In this document: positions 4,995 to 6,072 of the stretch, in pieces
How the letters are laid out: each line of letters starts with the position of its first letter
Position numbering within the stretch: the stretch's first letter is position 1
NCBI GenBank assembly: GCA_964503335.1
Contig: CAZCZZ010000108.1
Coordinates: forward strand, 1 to 6,072
Direction: 5' to 3'
From: CAZCZZ01 sp964503335
GTDB lineage: Bacteria > Verrucomicrobiota > Kiritimatiellia > CAIVKH01
DNA length: 6,072 bases
Program-made: the position numbers and the translations under genes
Notes under the pieces: model-generated
Told to the model about the DNA's origin: nothing
Databases searched by the model: none
What the model saw: only the letters and a program-made list of their open reading frames with translations

Positions 4995-6072
4995 ATGAGA
5001 CAGGCAACGCTCGATATCTCGATCATGTCAGAGCCCGACGGGGCGTTTGTTCCCAAGAAGATTGATATCAGCAGGATCTCGGCCCTGCAGTCGCGCGGTC
5101 CACTCGTCTGCTTGGTAGGGAGTGATGAAGCACGTGAGCTGTTGGGGAGATATCCGTCCGAGTTCCAGGACCGGAGCAATCTTGCCGCGTCAAAGGGAAT
5201 CCCGGCCGTGATGCTGGATGCGAAGAAGGTTCCCGTCTATTTGGCCAAAGCCGGTCGTCATCCCGGTAAGCTGGTGAACACGGTTCGAACCGTTCTCCGG
5301 AGTGCCCGTAGCGCCGGGAGAGGCGGCCTCTTCGTGTTTGGACTCGCCCCCGCGCTGCTTGCCGAGGTGCTTCGCTTTGGACCGGTCCGGAAGGCGCCCG
5401 CCGCAGAGGGCCCGTCGCAGAAGAAGGATCTCGATCGCGTTCTGGTCGAGTTGCTGCCTGATGTTCACGACAAGCGGGGACGCGACGCGCTGTTTCTGGG
5501 CACCTCTGCCGGTGCCGAGCGTGTGCGTCGGTCCATCATGCTCGCTGCCGGGGACGGACGGATTGTCCTGCTGGAGGGTGAGCCGGGCACGGGAAAGGAC
5601 TTCGTCGCCAAGCTGATTCACGAGATCGCCGATGGCGAGTTCTTCGCACCTCATCCGTGTGCGACGATGAAATTGAATGACTTGCAGGAGCTCTTGTCGC
5701 GTGCCGGTATTAGCCCCGGCAGGGAAGTCGCAGCCCGCCAGCGGTACACGCTATATCTCGATGAAGTGGCCCGGCTTGCGATGCCCCTCCAGATTCACTT
5801 GCGACGCGTGCTTCAGCAGAGGCATGCCCCGGCTCCGGTGAAAGGGCGCTTGATTGCATCGTCCAGTTGCGACCTTTGCCGGCTGGCTGGTGAAGATCTC
5901 TTTGACTGGGATCTCTACTATCTTCTGCACGAATCCTGCATCTACATTCCACCGTTGCGCGAGCGCCCGGAGGATATTCCCGCACTGGCCCAAGCGCTCT
6001 GGGCCGCGGTCGCGGGGCGTGGCGCGAAGCCGCTGTCGACGGATGTTATCGATGTGCTTACGCGGAGGCGCT
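4995..6072 (+). CDS. bEBP-like AAA+ protein lacking GAFTGA and arginine fingers, 3' end beyond the window
   Basis: 359 codons are seen, open to the right edge; an in-frame TGA at 4923 bounds the start. ATG 4995 is the first ATG but has no clear Shine-Dalgarno; M11 (5025) is an alternative. Residues 1-165 are an N-terminal region I cannot assign; it does not look like a response-regulator receiver domain. Residues about 165-345 form a sigma-54-activator-type AAA+ domain: 'FLGTSAGAERVR' entry, Walker A GEPGTGKD (195-202), Walker B TLYLDE (252-257), and the hallmark IPPLRERPEDIPALA (318-332). The stretch between Walker A and B is shortened and has no GAFTGA loop, the sigma-54 contact. The usual F-R-x-D-L-x-x-R-L arginine-finger segment reads FDWDLYYLL (303-311), so both Arg are replaced (D304, L310). 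It therefore probably does not activate sigma-54 promoters in the ordinary way and may hydrolyse ATP poorly. Any C-terminal DNA-binding helix-turn-helix would lie outside the window. Being divergent to the operon, it is a candidate regulator or signalling partner. Confidence 0.85.
   Translation, partial: MRQATLDISIMSEPDGAFVPKKIDISRISALQSRGPLVCLVGSDEARELLGRYPSEFQDRSNLAASKGIPAVMLDAKKVPVYLAKAGRHPGKLVNTVRTVLRSARSAGRGGLFVFGLAPALLAEVLRFGPVRKAPAAEGPSQKKDLDRVLVELLPDVHDKRGRDALFLGTSAGAERVRRSIMLAAGDGRIVLLEGEPGTGKDFVAKLIHEIADGEFFAPHPCATMKLNDLQELLSRAGISPGREVAARQRYTLYLDEVARLAMPLQIHLRRVLQQRHAPAPVKGRLIASSSCDLCRLAGEDLFDWDLYYLLHESCIYIPPLRERPEDIPALAQALWAAVAGRGAKPLSTDVIDVLTRRR

Noticed and set aside
4777..5007. 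76-codon minus-strand open frame spanning the intergenic region, possible leader peptide
   Set aside because: Its sequence comes largely from the hexamer repeat cluster, it overlaps the divergent start, and it has no good ribosome site; it would also remove the only space for promoters.
5190..5654. 154-codon minus-strand open frame under the divergent AAA+ gene
   Set aside because: It overlaps the conserved AAA+ gene, including its Walker A, on the opposite strand and has no recognisable features.
1..6072. CRISPR array, tRNA/rRNA, insertion sequence or transposase remnants
   Set aside because: No regularly spaced long repeats, cloverleaf-like segments, terminal inverted repeats or transposase motifs were seen.

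Overview
The window (6,072 bp, GC-rich, densely coding) looks like a bacterial chromosomal accessory region, most probably from Verrucomicrobia or a related PVC-group organism. The lineage clue is the secreted protein at 3903-4766. Its C-terminus (YRLQAST...G.F..VS...TG...ATRFFRVQRIQ) resembles the terminal module common on verrucomicrobial exported proteins, and its body resembles the beta-sandwich of many PEP-CTERM-type exported proteins. This placement is inferred from remembered family features, not from a search.

Layout. Five genes run leftward on the minus strand from 4766 to the left edge, packed like one operon: (1) a secreted beta-rich protein (4766-3903); (2) a MoxR-like AAA+ ATPase (3883-3029) after 19 nt; (3) a 702-aa protein (3032-924) sharing an ATGA stop/start with the ATPase; (4) a 119-aa unknown protein (927-568) joined by a second ATGA overlap; (5) a second exported protein (549 to beyond base 1) after 18 nt. 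To the right, a 228-bp intergenic region (4767-4994) separates this operon from a divergent plus-strand gene (4995 to beyond 6072). That gene encodes an AAA+ protein related to sigma-54 activators (bEBPs). The intergenic region carries six copies of a GTCGAG/CTCGAC-type hexamer within 74 bp, which is operator-like.

How the genes may work together. The core is the MoxR-like ATPase plus the 702-aa protein. I read the latter as a fusion of an N-terminal TraB/ChaN-like (DUF5682-like) domain with a C-terminal CoxE-type von Willebrand A (vWA) domain whose metal site (MIDAS) is degenerate. MoxR ATPases characteristically act with vWA partners, and MoxR/DUF5682/vWA gene sets are known as uncharacterised conserved neighbourhoods; related MoxR-vWA systems have been proposed as NTP-dependent conflict or quality-control systems. 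Three things make this version unusual: the fusion, the lost MIDAS, and the embedding between two exported proteins. The divergent bEBP-like protein lacks a recognisable GAFTGA loop and both arginine-finger positions, so it is probably not a conventional sigma-54 activator. It may be a repurposed AAA+ switch, possibly controlling the operon through the hexamer cluster. No RNA genes, CRISPR arrays, insertion sequences or convincing terminators were seen.
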